DNA of 58,553 bases from an uncultured Duganella sp. (GTDB lineage: Bacteria; Pseudomonadota; Gammaproteobacteria; Burkholderiales; Burkholderiaceae): the NCBI GenBank assembly GCA_946482335.1, contig CAMLRG010000005.1:1-58553 (forward strand), read 5' to 3'. The notes under the pieces are model-generated. The model ran no database searches. It was not told where the DNA came from and saw only the letters and a program-made list of their open reading frames with translations. Below are positions 19,072-30,322 of this stretch, in pieces. Position 1 is the stretch's first letter. Every line of letters starts with the position of its first letter. The position numbers and the translations under genes were made by a program.

Positions 19072-19346
19072 GGATCATCGCTTCAGGACCAAGGTACTTG
19101 GCAGCGAGTGCATGTAAGCGACGATGTCAGCAATGCCCTCACAGCGATACCCTTCATGGACGGGTGCTTACGCTCGCCCTTCTGATAGCCCTTCAGCGCC
19201 TTCTCAATGTATTTGGCAGACTGGCCGCCAATTTTCGGCACCTGGAACACTTCCGGGAATGTCGCTTTGTTGCCTGGGATTGCGTGGCAACCGATGCACA
19301 TCTCGATCTTGCCTTTAGCGTTCTTGGCGTCGCCGACGATGTCCGC
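19072..19346 (-). pseudogene. chimeric cytochrome c remnant
   Basis: The upstream part (minus strand) matches the mature N-terminal and middle part of the intact cytochrome at 20160-20480: ADIVGDAKNAKGKIEMC, heme motif CIGCH, through HPSMKGIAV. The downstream part matches the last codons of the other intact cytochrome (19807-20148), including the equivalent of its stop at 19075-19077. The signal peptide and start are missing. A net 13-base loss at the junction near 19138 shifts the frame, so the tail reads RALLTSSLTCTRCQVPWS instead of the DIAAYLHSLPG type. It looks like a duplicated copy of the two-gene pair that lost the intervening sequence by recombination at the shared DIADIAAY codons and then decayed. 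Confidence 0.85.
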
Positions 19347-19366
19347 CTCAGGATACCTCAGAGCTT

Positions 19367-19642
19367 TTACTTGAGTTTGGGCTTGGCGATGGCTCGCAAA
19401 GCGTGAATGCCGCTCGCCAGCGCGAAGCCAACTGCCATCAACATGCCGGTTCGGGCGTCGGGTTCCCGAACTGCGGCCATCACATAGCTGCAGTGGCACG
19501 CCTGCATGCCGACGAAAACGGCAATGAAGAACACGGCGGTCGCCGCTAATAGCAGCGTAATGGTCGCCTTTGTGGCAATTGTTTTTCTGGCCATCCAGGC
19601 GGACACCAGAGTTGTTGCGAGTACGCTAATCCATGACATCAT
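19367..19642 (-). CDS. small membrane protein, unknown function
   Basis: A 91-residue protein with two or three hydrophobic segments (about residues 4-16, 27-47 and 67-80) and a short MQACHCSYVM stretch with two Cys after the second. No family was recognised. The ATG at 19642 has an AGGAGG site with 7-nt spacing, the best in this area. It sits between the intact cytochrome pair and the cytochrome remnant, all on the minus strand, and a perfect 24-bp palindrome lies 24 bp upstream of its ATG. The intact cytochromes have their own terminator, so this gene is probably transcribed separately. Confidence 0.6.
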   Translation of the reverse strand: MMSWISVLATTLVSAWMARKTIATKATITLLLAATAVFFIAVFVGMQACHCSYVMAAVREPDARTGMLMAVGFALASGIHALRAIAKPKLK

Positions 19643-19665
19643 CTGTTAACCTCCTATGCGTGGAC

Positions 19666-19689
19666 TCCTTGGTTGAATTCAACCAAGGA
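19666..19689. promoter_or_regulatory. perfect 24-bp palindrome
   Basis: TCCTTGGTTGAA followed directly by its reverse complement, with no spacer. It lies between the cytochrome terminator and the ribosome-binding site of the 91-residue membrane gene. With no loop and no T tract, a dimeric regulator site is more likely than a terminator. No second copy was noticed in the window. Confidence 0.5.
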
Positions 19690-19736
19690 ATTGCTACCTG
19701 CGCCCGGGATCAGAGAAGCTGTAAGGACGAACACGT

Positions 19737-19771
19737 AAAAAAAATGCCGTTCAGTCCAAACTGAACGGCAT
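19737..19771 (-). terminator. strong rho-independent terminator of the cytochrome pair
   Basis: An 11-bp perfect stem (ATGCCGTTCAG at 19744-19754 with its complement at 19761-19771) and 6-nt loop are followed on the minus strand by eight T residues. It lies 36 bp after the stop of the downstream cytochrome gene. Confidence 0.9.
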
Positions 19772-19806
19772 TACCGCATCTACAGGTTTTCTTGAGAAGG
19801 GCTGGA

Positions 19807-20148
19807 TCAGCGCTTCAGGACCAGGGTACCTGGCAGCGAGTGCAGGTAAGCGGCGATGTCGGCGATGTCCTTGTTGGTCAGCGGCTTGACCTGGCCGGTC
19901 ATGATCGCATTCGAGCGGCCATTCGGTGCGTCGCCGCGCTTGTAGGCGATCAGTGCGTGTGCCAGGTAATCCTTGTGCTGGCCGGCCAGCTTGGGATAGC
20001 TCGGGTCGATCGGGCTGTTGTAGTCCTTGCCGTGGCAAGCCGCGCAGCTGTACTTCTCGGCCAGGGCCTTGCCGTTTTCGATGTTGCCGCCAGCCAGGGC
20101 GCTGAACGATACGGCGGAGCAGAACAAAGCAATAATCAGTTTTTTCAT
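19807..20148 (-). CDS. periplasmic class I cytochrome c
   Basis: A 113-residue monoheme cytochrome: signal peptide MKKLIIALFCSAVSFSALA, heme-binding CAACH, and a C-terminal helix DIADIAAYLHSL. The axial Met is probably in AIMTGQV. It likely shuttles electrons in the periplasm to a terminal oxidase or dehydrogenase partner. An alternative in-frame ATG at 20163 would overlap the upstream gene's stop as ATGA and add five residues; the shorter form gives the cleaner signal peptide. It is cotranscribed with the cytochrome gene at 20160-20480. Part of its 3' end is duplicated in the remnant at 19072-19346. Confidence 0.88.
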   Translation of the reverse strand: MKKLIIALFCSAVSFSALAGGNIENGKALAEKYSCAACHGKDYNSPIDPSYPKLAGQHKDYLAHALIAYKRGDAPNGRSNAIMTGQVKPLTNKDIADIAAYLHSLPGTLVLKR

Positions 20149-20159
20149 GGTTCCAGGCC

Positions 20160-20480
20160 TCATTTCTGCTGGGAGTAGTAAGCGGCGATGTCAGCGATGT
20201 CCTGGTCGGACAGGCTCACAGCGATACCCTTCATGGACGGGTGCTTACGCTCGCCCTTCTGGTAGCCCTTCAGCGCGTTTTCAATGTATTTGGCAGACTG
20301 GCCGCCAATCTTCGGCACCTGGAACACCTCTGGGAAAGTCGCTTTGTAGCCTGGAATTGCGTGGCAACCGATGCACATCTCGATCTTGCCTTTAGCGTTC
20401 TTGGCGTCGCCGACGATGTCCGCGGCTGCGGCAGCCTGCGCTACGGCGGCCAGCGCGAGGAGTGCGAAGATTTTTTTCAT
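20160..20480 (-). CDS. periplasmic class I cytochrome c
   Basis: A 106-residue cytochrome with signal peptide MKKIFALLALAAVAQAAAA, heme motif CIGCH soon after the mature N-terminus, FPEVFQVPKIGGQSAKYI in the middle, a probable axial Met in HPSMKGIAV, and a final helix DIADIAAYYSQQK. The ATG at 20480 is chosen because it starts the signal peptide; the frame is open further upstream without another good start. It is the first gene of a two-cytochrome unit and was the source of the larger part of the pseudogene copy at 19072-19346. The electron partner is not evident from the neighbours. Confidence 0.88.
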   Translation of the reverse strand: MKKIFALLALAAVAQAAAAADIVGDAKNAKGKIEMCIGCHAIPGYKATFPEVFQVPKIGGQSAKYIENALKGYQKGERKHPSMKGIAVSLSDQDIADIAAYYSQQK

Positions 20481-20607
20481 AATGTGGGCTTTAATCAGTT
20501 GTAATCGATACTGCCATGCGCAAAAACCTGGCTTTTGCGCCCTCAACCTGCGATTTTACCCCACAAAATGGCACCTCGTCCATAAGGCATATCAAGCTGA
20601 CATCTTC

Positions 20608-21804
20608 TCAGTGCAGCGGCTGGCCCGGCTGTGGCCCCTTGGCCGGCGTTGGCTTGGCGGCATCGCTCGGCGGCGTCCCACTTTCGATGAAATCCTTCAT
20701 CCGCACCAGATCGTCGTCCAGCTCCTGCTTGGGATCGCGGCCAAGCAACACCGCCACGCCATGGCCCAGCGCACCGGCCGGCGGCTGGTATGACATGCGC
20801 ACCGTGACGCGGGTGCCGCTGTCGGTCGGCTCGAACAGCACGGAACCGGAATGCGCCACCACCGAGCCCGGCGCGGTCTGCCAGGACAGCAGGCTGGGAC
20901 GCCGGTAGCCGGTCTGGATCGCGTCCCATTCCACGCGCGTGCCGGCCGGGCCTTTCACCACCCAGTGCGAGCGCTTGTCGTCCAGCTGGCGCACGTCGAC
21001 CACATGCGACATGAAGTAAGGGAAGTTCTTGTATTCGGTCCAGACATCGAACACGGTGTCGATCGGCGCCTCGATCTCGATGCTCTTTTCCAGCTTGATG
21101 CCGCGCCGTCCCACCAACTGCGTAAACGGACGGTTGCCGGCACCGCGCGCCAGCAGCGCCAGCCCGACCGCCGCCAGCGCCGCAGCCAGCGGCGTGCGCC
21201 GTGCCGCGCCATAGCCGCCCAGCGCCACACCGCCCGCCACCGACAGGATGCGCAGCGTCGGCGACCAGTTATCCTGCAGCGGGCTCCAGCGCGACCGCGC
21301 ACGCCGCCCCTCGCCCTGCAAAGCGGAGATGTCGCCCGGCTGCTCGTGCACATCGAGCTTGTCGTAGACCTCCCGCACGCCGGCCACGTCCCGTACGCAA
21401 TCGATCAAGTCCTGCCGCTCGTCCGATAACACCGGGCCATACAACTCGACGCGGCCGCCACGTGCGCACACCGAAATGGCATGCGGGTGGGCCACGGCGC
21501 GGCCCAGGGCGCTGCGCACGCGTGCTGCCAGTTTGTCGTCGCGGCGGTCCTCGCCCCGGCCGCCCGTCACGCGGCCGGCTGCGTGGCCGACGCGGGCTTG
21601 CACGCCCGCCCAGCGGTTGCCCATATCGCGTCCGATGACGTCGGCGGCATCGCCGGCCTGGACCGCAAGGCTGTGCAGTTTATCGCCCACCAGCGCCCGC
21701 CGCCGGCGGCCCTGGACGGGATCGAAGAGGTACATCGCTGTCGCCCCCAGTGCCGCGGCGCCCAGCAAAGTAGCCCATGTGTTATATGACGTTTCAGTCT
21801 TCAT
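20608..21804 (-). CDS. BON and SRPBCC (polyketide cyclase-like) domain protein
   Basis: A 398-residue protein. Residues about 9-25 are a hydrophobic segment followed by FDPVQGRRRRA, seen in small envelope-associated proteins. A BON domain follows at about residues 90-155 (LAARVRSALGRAV to VREVYDKLDVHE). A Gly/Ala-rich hydrophobic stretch near 180-220 may be membrane-embedded. The C-terminal half is an SRPBCC domain (IEIEAPIDTVFDVWTEYKNFPYFMSHVVDV), which normally makes a hydrophobic ligand pocket. The ATG at 21804 has AAGGAG in place. The tail is Pro/Gln-rich. Function is unknown; an envelope stress or lipid-binding role is a guess from the BON domain. Confidence 0.8.
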   Translation of the reverse strand: MKTETSYNTWATLLGAAALGATAMYLFDPVQGRRRRALVGDKLHSLAVQAGDAADVIGRDMGNRWAGVQARVGHAAGRVTGGRGEDRRDDKLAARVRSALGRAVAHPHAISVCARGGRVELYGPVLSDERQDLIDCVRDVAGVREVYDKLDVHEQPGDISALQGEGRRARSRWSPLQDNWSPTLRILSVAGGVALGGYGAARRTPLAAALAAVGLALLARGAGNRPFTQLVGRRGIKLEKSIEIEAPIDTVFDVWTEYKNFPYFMSHVVDVRQLDDKRSHWVVKGPAGTRVEWDAIQTGYRRPSLLSWQTAPGSVVAHSGSVLFEPTDSGTRVTVRMSYQPPAGALGHGVAVLLGRDPKQELDDDLVRMKDFIESGTPPSDAAKPTPAKGPQPGQPLH

Positions 21805-21879
21805 GATGTGCTCCTTGGCGAAAATCGCGTCTTCGCAGTTTAAGCTAACATGGTGATCCCTGAAGTCCGGGAGGCAGTC

Positions 21880-22098
21880 ATGGCAAACCAGAGTTATCAC
21901 AAGGGGAAATGGAAGGCGGAAGTGGATGCCGATGAACTGGCGGGCGGCAAGTTCCAAGGCGTGGTTCTGCTGTTCCATGAGGATGGCCAAGTGCAGGGGC
22001 AGCAGATCGAGCACCGCGTGCCCGACCTGGCCGATACGTTCGACGGCGCCCTGCTGGAGGCCAAATCGCTAGCCCATCGCTTGCTGGGAGACCTGTAG
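21880..22098 (+). CDS. small conserved-looking hypothetical protein
   Basis: A 72-residue soluble protein starting MANQSYHKGKWKAEVDADEL. The ATG at 21880 has GGGAGG six bases upstream and is preferred over an ATG at 21850 without one. No signal peptide, membrane helix or known motif was seen. It is divergent from the BON/SRPBCC gene and lies 41 bp upstream of the MoxR gene in the same direction, so it may share a promoter with that operon. Confidence 0.6.
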   Translation: MANQSYHKGKWKAEVDADELAGGKFQGVVLLFHEDGQVQGQQIEHRVPDLADTFDGALLEAKSLAHRLLGDL

Positions 22099-22139
22099 AA
22101 TATGTCCACCCATAGCCATATTTACCAGGAAAACCATCC

Positions 22140-22994
22140 ATGCAAGCACCCCAGCGTTTCGAGGGTTCGGACAATTATGTCGCCACCAACGACCTGAAAC
22201 TGGCAGTCAATGCCGCGCTCACCTTGCAGCGTCCCTTGCTGATCAAGGGCGAGCCGGGCACCGGCAAGACCATGCTGGCCGAGGAAGTCGCGGCCGCCCT
22301 CGACATGCCACTGATGCAGTGGCACATCAAGTCCACCACCAAAGCCCAGCAAGGCCTGTATGAATATGACGCCGTGTCCCGCCTGCGCGATTCGCAGCTG
22401 GGCGATGAACGCGTGCGCGATATCCACAACTACATCGTCAAGGGCGTGCTGTGGCAAGCCTTCACCGCGCCGGAACCGGTAGTGCTGCTGATCGACGAAA
22501 TCGACAAGGCCGACATCGAATTCCCCAACGACCTGTTGCGCGAGCTGGACCGCATGGAATTCTATGTCTACGAAACGCGCGAAATGGTGACCGCCAAGCA
22601 TCGCCCGCTGGTGATCATCACCTCCAATAACGAGAAGGAATTGCCGGACGCCTTCCTGCGCCGCTGCTTCTTCCACTACATCAAATTCCCGGACAAGGAC
22701 ACGATGGAAGCCATCGTCAGGGTCCACTACCCGCACCTCAAGCAGGAATTGCTGGCCACCGCGCTGCAAACCTTCTACGAAGTGCGCGACGTGCCGGGCC
22801 TGAAGAAAAAGCCCTCGACCAGCGAATTCCTCGACTGGCTCAAGCTCCTGCTGGCGGAAGACATCCCGCCGGAAGCGCTGCGCAGCAAGGACCAGAAGGC
22901 CATCGTGCCGCCGCTGCACGGCGCGCTTCTGAAAAACGAACAAGACGTCCACCTGTTCGAACGCCTGGTCTTCATGTCGAGGACCAACCGCTGA
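22140..22994 (+). CDS. MoxR-family AAA+ ATPase
   Basis: A 284-residue AAA+ chaperone-like ATPase. Walker A is GEPGTGKT (residues 37-44), Walker B is VVLLIDEIDKAD, sensor 1 is VIITSNNEKELPDAFLRRC, and the arginine finger probably lies in that last block. MoxR proteins work with VWA-domain partners to insert metal cofactors or remodel complexes. Here a CoxE-like VWA gene lies one gene downstream, giving the classic pair. The frame ends in a TGATG overlap with the acetyltransferase gene, so the three genes are an operon. The client enzyme is not in this cluster, although a molybdenum hydroxylase is encoded 15 kb away. Confidence 0.92.
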   Translation: MQAPQRFEGSDNYVATNDLKLAVNAALTLQRPLLIKGEPGTGKTMLAEEVAAALDMPLMQWHIKSTTKAQQGLYEYDAVSRLRDSQLGDERVRDIHNYIVKGVLWQAFTAPEPVVLLIDEIDKADIEFPNDLLRELDRMEFYVYETREMVTAKHRPLVIITSNNEKELPDAFLRRCFFHYIKFPDKDTMEAIVRVHYPHLKQELLATALQTFYEVRDVPGLKKKPSTSEFLDWLKLLLAEDIPPEALRSKDQKAIVPPLHGALLKNEQDVHLFERLVFMSRTNR

Positions 22995-23581
22995 TGGATA
23001 CGCCAGTTCCGGTTACGCTGGAAGCCAACGGCTTGCGCCTGGAGCCGCTCGGGCCGCAACACGCCACAGGCCTGCGCGATGCGGCCAGCGACGGCGAACT
23101 GTGGAAGCTGCGCATCACCTCCGTGCCCGAACCGCACAATGTGGACGCCTACATCGCCACCGCGCTCGATATGCGCCCCGGCCGCCTGGCCTTCGCCGTG
23201 GTCGACAGCGCAACCGGCCACGTGCTCGGCACCACCAGCTACCACGACATCGTGCCCGCCATCGACCGCGCCGAGATCGGCTATACCTGGTACCGCCGCA
23301 GCGCCCAGCGCACCCACGTCAACACCACCTGCAAGCTGCTGTTGCTGACGCACGCCTTCGAAACGATGCGCTGCGCCGTGGTCGGCTTCCGTACCGATAA
23401 CTTCAACCATGCCTCGCAAGCGGCCATCGAACGCCTGGGCGCCAAGAAGGATGGCGTGCTGCGCCACCACGCCGCACGGCGCGACGGCACCGTGCGCGAC
23501 ACGGTCATGTACAGCATCCTGCGCGGCGAATGGCCTGAGATCAAGGCGCAGCTACGCTACCTGCTGGCGCGGAGGGCTTGA
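22994..23581 (+). CDS. GNAT family N-acetyltransferase
   Basis: A 195-residue acetyltransferase of the RimJ/RimL (Acetyltransf_3) type. It has the domain start LEANGLRLEPLGPQHA, the central strand pair IDRAEIGYTWYRRSAQRTHVNTTCKLLLLTHAF, and the late RCAVVGFRTDNFNHASQAAIERLGA acetyl-CoA-binding region. The ATG shares its A with the MoxR stop (TGATG). It sits between the MoxR and VWA genes, an insertion into an otherwise standard pair. Its substrate is unknown; acetylation of a partner protein in this operon is possible but unsupported. Confidence 0.88.
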   Translation: MDTPVPVTLEANGLRLEPLGPQHATGLRDAASDGELWKLRITSVPEPHNVDAYIATALDMRPGRLAFAVVDSATGHVLGTTSYHDIVPAIDRAEIGYTWYRRSAQRTHVNTTCKLLLLTHAFETMRCAVVGFRTDNFNHASQAAIERLGAKKDGVLRHHAARRDGTVRDTVMYSILRGEWPEIKAQLRYLLARRA

Positions 23582-23582
23582 A

Positions 23583-24752
23583 ATGCTGATCGATTTCTTC
23601 TTCACGCTGAAGGACGCCAAGATCCCGGTCACGATCAAGGAATTCCTCACCCTGCTGGAAGCCATGCAAAAGCAGGTGTTGGAACCGTCGCTGGACGACT
23701 TCTATTACATGAGCCGCCTGTGCCTGGTAAAGGATGAAGCGAACTACGACAAGTTCGACCGCGCCTTCGGCCAGTACTTCAAGGGCATCAACGCCGTATT
23801 CGATAACAGCAAAGAGATCCCGCTCGACTGGCTGGTGCAGCGCATGAAGCGTGAACTGACGCCAGAGCAGATTGCCGCGCTGGAGAAGTTCGGCTACGAC
23901 AAGCTGATGGATCGTCTGAACGAACTGCTGAAGGAGCAGAAAGAGCGACACGAAGGCGGCAACAAATGGATCGGCACCGGCGGCACCTCGCCCTTCGGCC
24001 ATGGCGGCACCAACCCCGAAGGCATCCGCATCGGCGGCAAGGGCGGCAACCGCACGGCGGTCAAGGTATGGGAGCAGCGCACTTACAAGGACTACGACGG
24101 CGACCGCGAACTGGGCACGCGCAATATCAAGGTCGCCCTGCGGCGCCTGCGCAAGTTCGCACGCGAAGGCGTGGCGGAAGAACTGGCGCTCGACCAGACC
24201 ATCCGCGCCACCGCCAACAATGCCGGCTACCTCGACATCAAGATGCAGCCCGAGCGCAAGAACAACGTCAAGGTGCTGATGCTGATGGACGTGGGTGGCA
24301 CGATGGACGACCACATCGAACGCGCGGAAGAACTGTTCTCGGCCGCCAAGACCGAGTTCAAGAACATGGAGTTCTATTACTTCCACAATTGCGTGTACGA
24401 CTACCTGTGGCGCAGCAACCGCCGTCGCCACGCCGAGCGCTTCGCCACCTGGGACGTGCTGCGCAAATACCCGCCCGACACCAAGCTGATTTTCGTCGGC
24501 GACGCCACCATGAGCCCCTATGAAGTGCTGCAGCCCGGCGGCTCGGTCGAATACAACAACGAAGAAGCCGGCGCCGAATGGCTCGGCCGCTTCACCGCCC
24601 ACTTCCCCAAATTCATCTGGCTCAACCCCGAGCCGGAAGGCCTGTGGCAATACCGCCAATCAATCACCGTGATCCGCCAGATCATGCAGAACCGCATGTT
24701 CCCCATCACGATCGAAGGCCTCGAGCGCGCCATGCGTACCCTGAGTAAATAA
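23583..24752 (+). CDS. CoxE-like VWA domain protein
   Basis: A 389-residue protein of the CoxE-like VWA family, the usual partner of MoxR ATPases. The N-terminal helical half contains ITIKEFLTLLEAM-like sequence and a Gly-rich linker (GTGGTSPFGHGGTNPEG). The VWA fold follows from about residue 230 (VLMLMDVGGTMDDH). The MIDAS motif is degenerate: D-V-G-G-T replaces the DxSxS pattern, so metal binding may differ or be lost. The ATG at 23583, one base after the acetyltransferase stop, has GGAGG upstream. It is the last gene of the operon and is followed by a 30-bp hairpin. Confidence 0.88.
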   Translation: MLIDFFFTLKDAKIPVTIKEFLTLLEAMQKQVLEPSLDDFYYMSRLCLVKDEANYDKFDRAFGQYFKGINAVFDNSKEIPLDWLVQRMKRELTPEQIAALEKFGYDKLMDRLNELLKEQKERHEGGNKWIGTGGTSPFGHGGTNPEGIRIGGKGGNRTAVKVWEQRTYKDYDGDRELGTRNIKVALRRLRKFAREGVAEELALDQTIRATANNAGYLDIKMQPERKNNVKVLMLMDVGGTMDDHIERAEELFSAAKTEFKNMEFYYFHNCVYDYLWRSNRRRHAERFATWDVLRKYPPDTKLIFVGDATMSPYEVLQPGGSVEYNNEEAGAEWLGRFTAHFPKFIWLNPEPEGLWQYRQSITVIRQIMQNRMFPITIEGLERAMRTLSK

Positions 24753-24757
24753 AAGTT

Positions 24758-24820
24758 GGGGTCAGGTCTGGCAATCGGACATTTTGCGCAGCAAAATGTC
24801 CGATTGCCAGACCTGACCCC
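24758..24820. repeat. long perfect hairpin between convergent genes
   Basis: Perfect 30-bp arms (24758-24787 and 24791-24820) separated by GCA. The outer part reads GGGGTCAGGTCTGG and the inner part TGTCCGATTGCC on the right arm. It lies between the convergent VWA and receiver-domain genes and probably terminates both. The GGTC/GACC-rich outer stem resembles the other intergenic palindromes, but the inner part is unrelated, so it looks like a second repeat family. Confidence 0.85.
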
Positions 24821-24825
24821 GACTT

Positions 24826-25641
24826 TCAAAGGCGCATGAACTTGCGCAGGACGGCTTGCAGTTGGTGCTGGGCCAGGGGTTTGTCGAGCATGCCGGCGGC
24901 GCCGGCGGCGCGGGCGCGGGTGGTGTCGTAATCGTGGGCCGATTGCACCAGGAAGACCACTTCGGGCTGCGCCGCTTCACTGCGCAATTGGGCGCACAGC
25001 AGGTAGTGGTCGATGATCGGGGCCGCAAAATCGAGCAACACCACGGCCACCGGGTGCTGGCGGCAGAGCGCCAGCGCGGCGACGCCGTCCACCGCCCACA
25101 GCACCGGGGTGCCGAACTGCTTCAGGCTCGCGCCCAGTTGCTCGCTGAAGGCGGCATTGGCGTCCACGCATAGCACGGCGCCTTCGCGGCGCGGCTTGCG
25201 CATCTTTTCATAGACGGCGGGATCGGTCAGGTCCAGATCCAGCCTTTCGCGGCGGCGGCGCTCGGGCACCAGCGTGCCGCCGGATGCCGACAGCCCGCCC
25301 AGCACTTCGGCTCGGCGCGCCACCAAGCGGGCCAGCTCGGCGTACATGTCTTTCCATTGCACCGGCAGCGGCAGGTTCGGGTATGGCAGCGCGACGCCGG
25401 TGGCACCCAGTACCAGCGCGGGGCGGATGTCGCCTGCAGCCAACGATGCAATGGCGGCCAGCGCCTTCAACTCGGTGCCGTTGGCAATGTAAATGTCGGG
25501 ATCTTGCAGGCTGTCCTCGGACAGGCACAGGTAGGACGGCCCGTCGGCCGGCGCGCGCGCCAACCCTTGCGCGAGCAGGCGCCCGGCATCCGGCGGGAAG
25601 CCGACCAGCCGCACTGCGAACGGGTGCCGATCTGTGGTCAT
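24826..25641 (-). CDS. response-regulator receiver-like protein
   Basis: A 271-residue protein. The first 125 residues match no domain I recognise, although DIYIANGTELKALAAI and later lines have a Rossmann-like rhythm that could be a degenerate receiver. The C-terminal 125 residues form a receiver domain: CVDANAA at the acidic pocket, the probable phospho-acceptor Asp in VVLLDFAAP, and the conserved Lys in AGMLDKPL. The pocket has one Asp where two acidic residues are usual. There is no DNA-binding output domain. No kinase gene is nearby. It is divergent from parE. Confidence 0.75.
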   Translation of the reverse strand: MTTDRHPFAVRLVGFPPDAGRLLAQGLARAPADGPSYLCLSEDSLQDPDIYIANGTELKALAAIASLAAGDIRPALVLGATGVALPYPNLPLPVQWKDMYAELARLVARRAEVLGGLSASGGTLVPERRRRERLDLDLTDPAVYEKMRKPRREGAVLCVDANAAFSEQLGASLKQFGTPVLWAVDGVAALALCRQHPVAVVLLDFAAPIIDHYLLCAQLRSEAAQPEVVFLVQSAHDYDTTRARAAGAAGMLDKPLAQHQLQAVLRKFMRL

Positions 25642-25728
25642 ACGCGCATTTTAGCGCCCGGATTCCCTTGCGCCACTGGCCGTTGCGGATAGAATGCGCA
25701 AGCATGCGATCCGTCAAGACGGAAAATA

Positions 25729-25744
25729 CTGTATATAATCACAG
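25729..25744 (+). promoter_or_regulatory. LexA-like box overlapping the parE -10
   Basis: CTGT-N8-ACAG is matched exactly by ctgtatataatcacag, in the wider context TACTGTATATAATCACAGCA. The enclosed TATAAT (25734-25739) is the likely parE -10 hexamer, 30 bp before the ATG. The -35 is weak. LexA bound here would block the promoter, suggesting SOS control of parE. Confidence 0.6.
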
Positions 25745-25768
25745 CACTTTGCATTACCAATAACACGT

Positions 25769-27767
<1,999 letters not shown>

Positions 27768-27769
<2 letters not shown>

Positions 27770-27869
27770 ACCGGTAAAACAGTGCCTGACCCGCAGGGTC
27801 AGGCACTGGTACGCGACCGGTGCGAGCCTGGTGTCTGACCCTGTGGGTCAGACACCGAATTACCGGTTT
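27768..27869. repeat. composite palindromic repeat between parE and parC
   Basis: Left bracket AACCGGTAAAA starts in the parE stop. Hairpin 1 (27780-27808) has 13-bp arms CAGTGCCTGACCC around GCA. Hairpin 2 (27830-27856) has 12-bp arms GGTGTCTGACCC around TGT. The right bracket TTACCGGTTT lies at 27860-27869. It sits inside what is otherwise a parE-parC operon and may reduce or regulate read-through. Confidence 0.85.
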
Positions 27870-27883
27870 GGAAAGCAAATAAA

Positions 27884-30220
<2,337 letters not shown>

Positions 30221-30223
<3 letters not shown>

Positions 30224-30322
30224 AACCGGTAGGACGGGGTCTGGCCCAAGGGCCAGCCCCCCGATGACGCGGCCGCCGCGGACTGGTGTCAGACCCTTGG
30301 GTCTGACACCGGTTTACCGGTT
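30221..30322. repeat. composite palindromic repeat between parC and the M64 gene
   Basis: Starts with TAAAACCGGT, the TAA being the parC stop. Hairpin 1 (30236-30260) is CTGGCCC/GGGCCAG flanked by GGGG/CCCC. Hairpin 2 (30285-30310) has 12-bp arms GGTGTCAGACCC around TT. Right bracket TTTACCGGTT ends just before the stop of the convergent peptidase gene. Probably terminates both genes. Confidence 0.85.
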
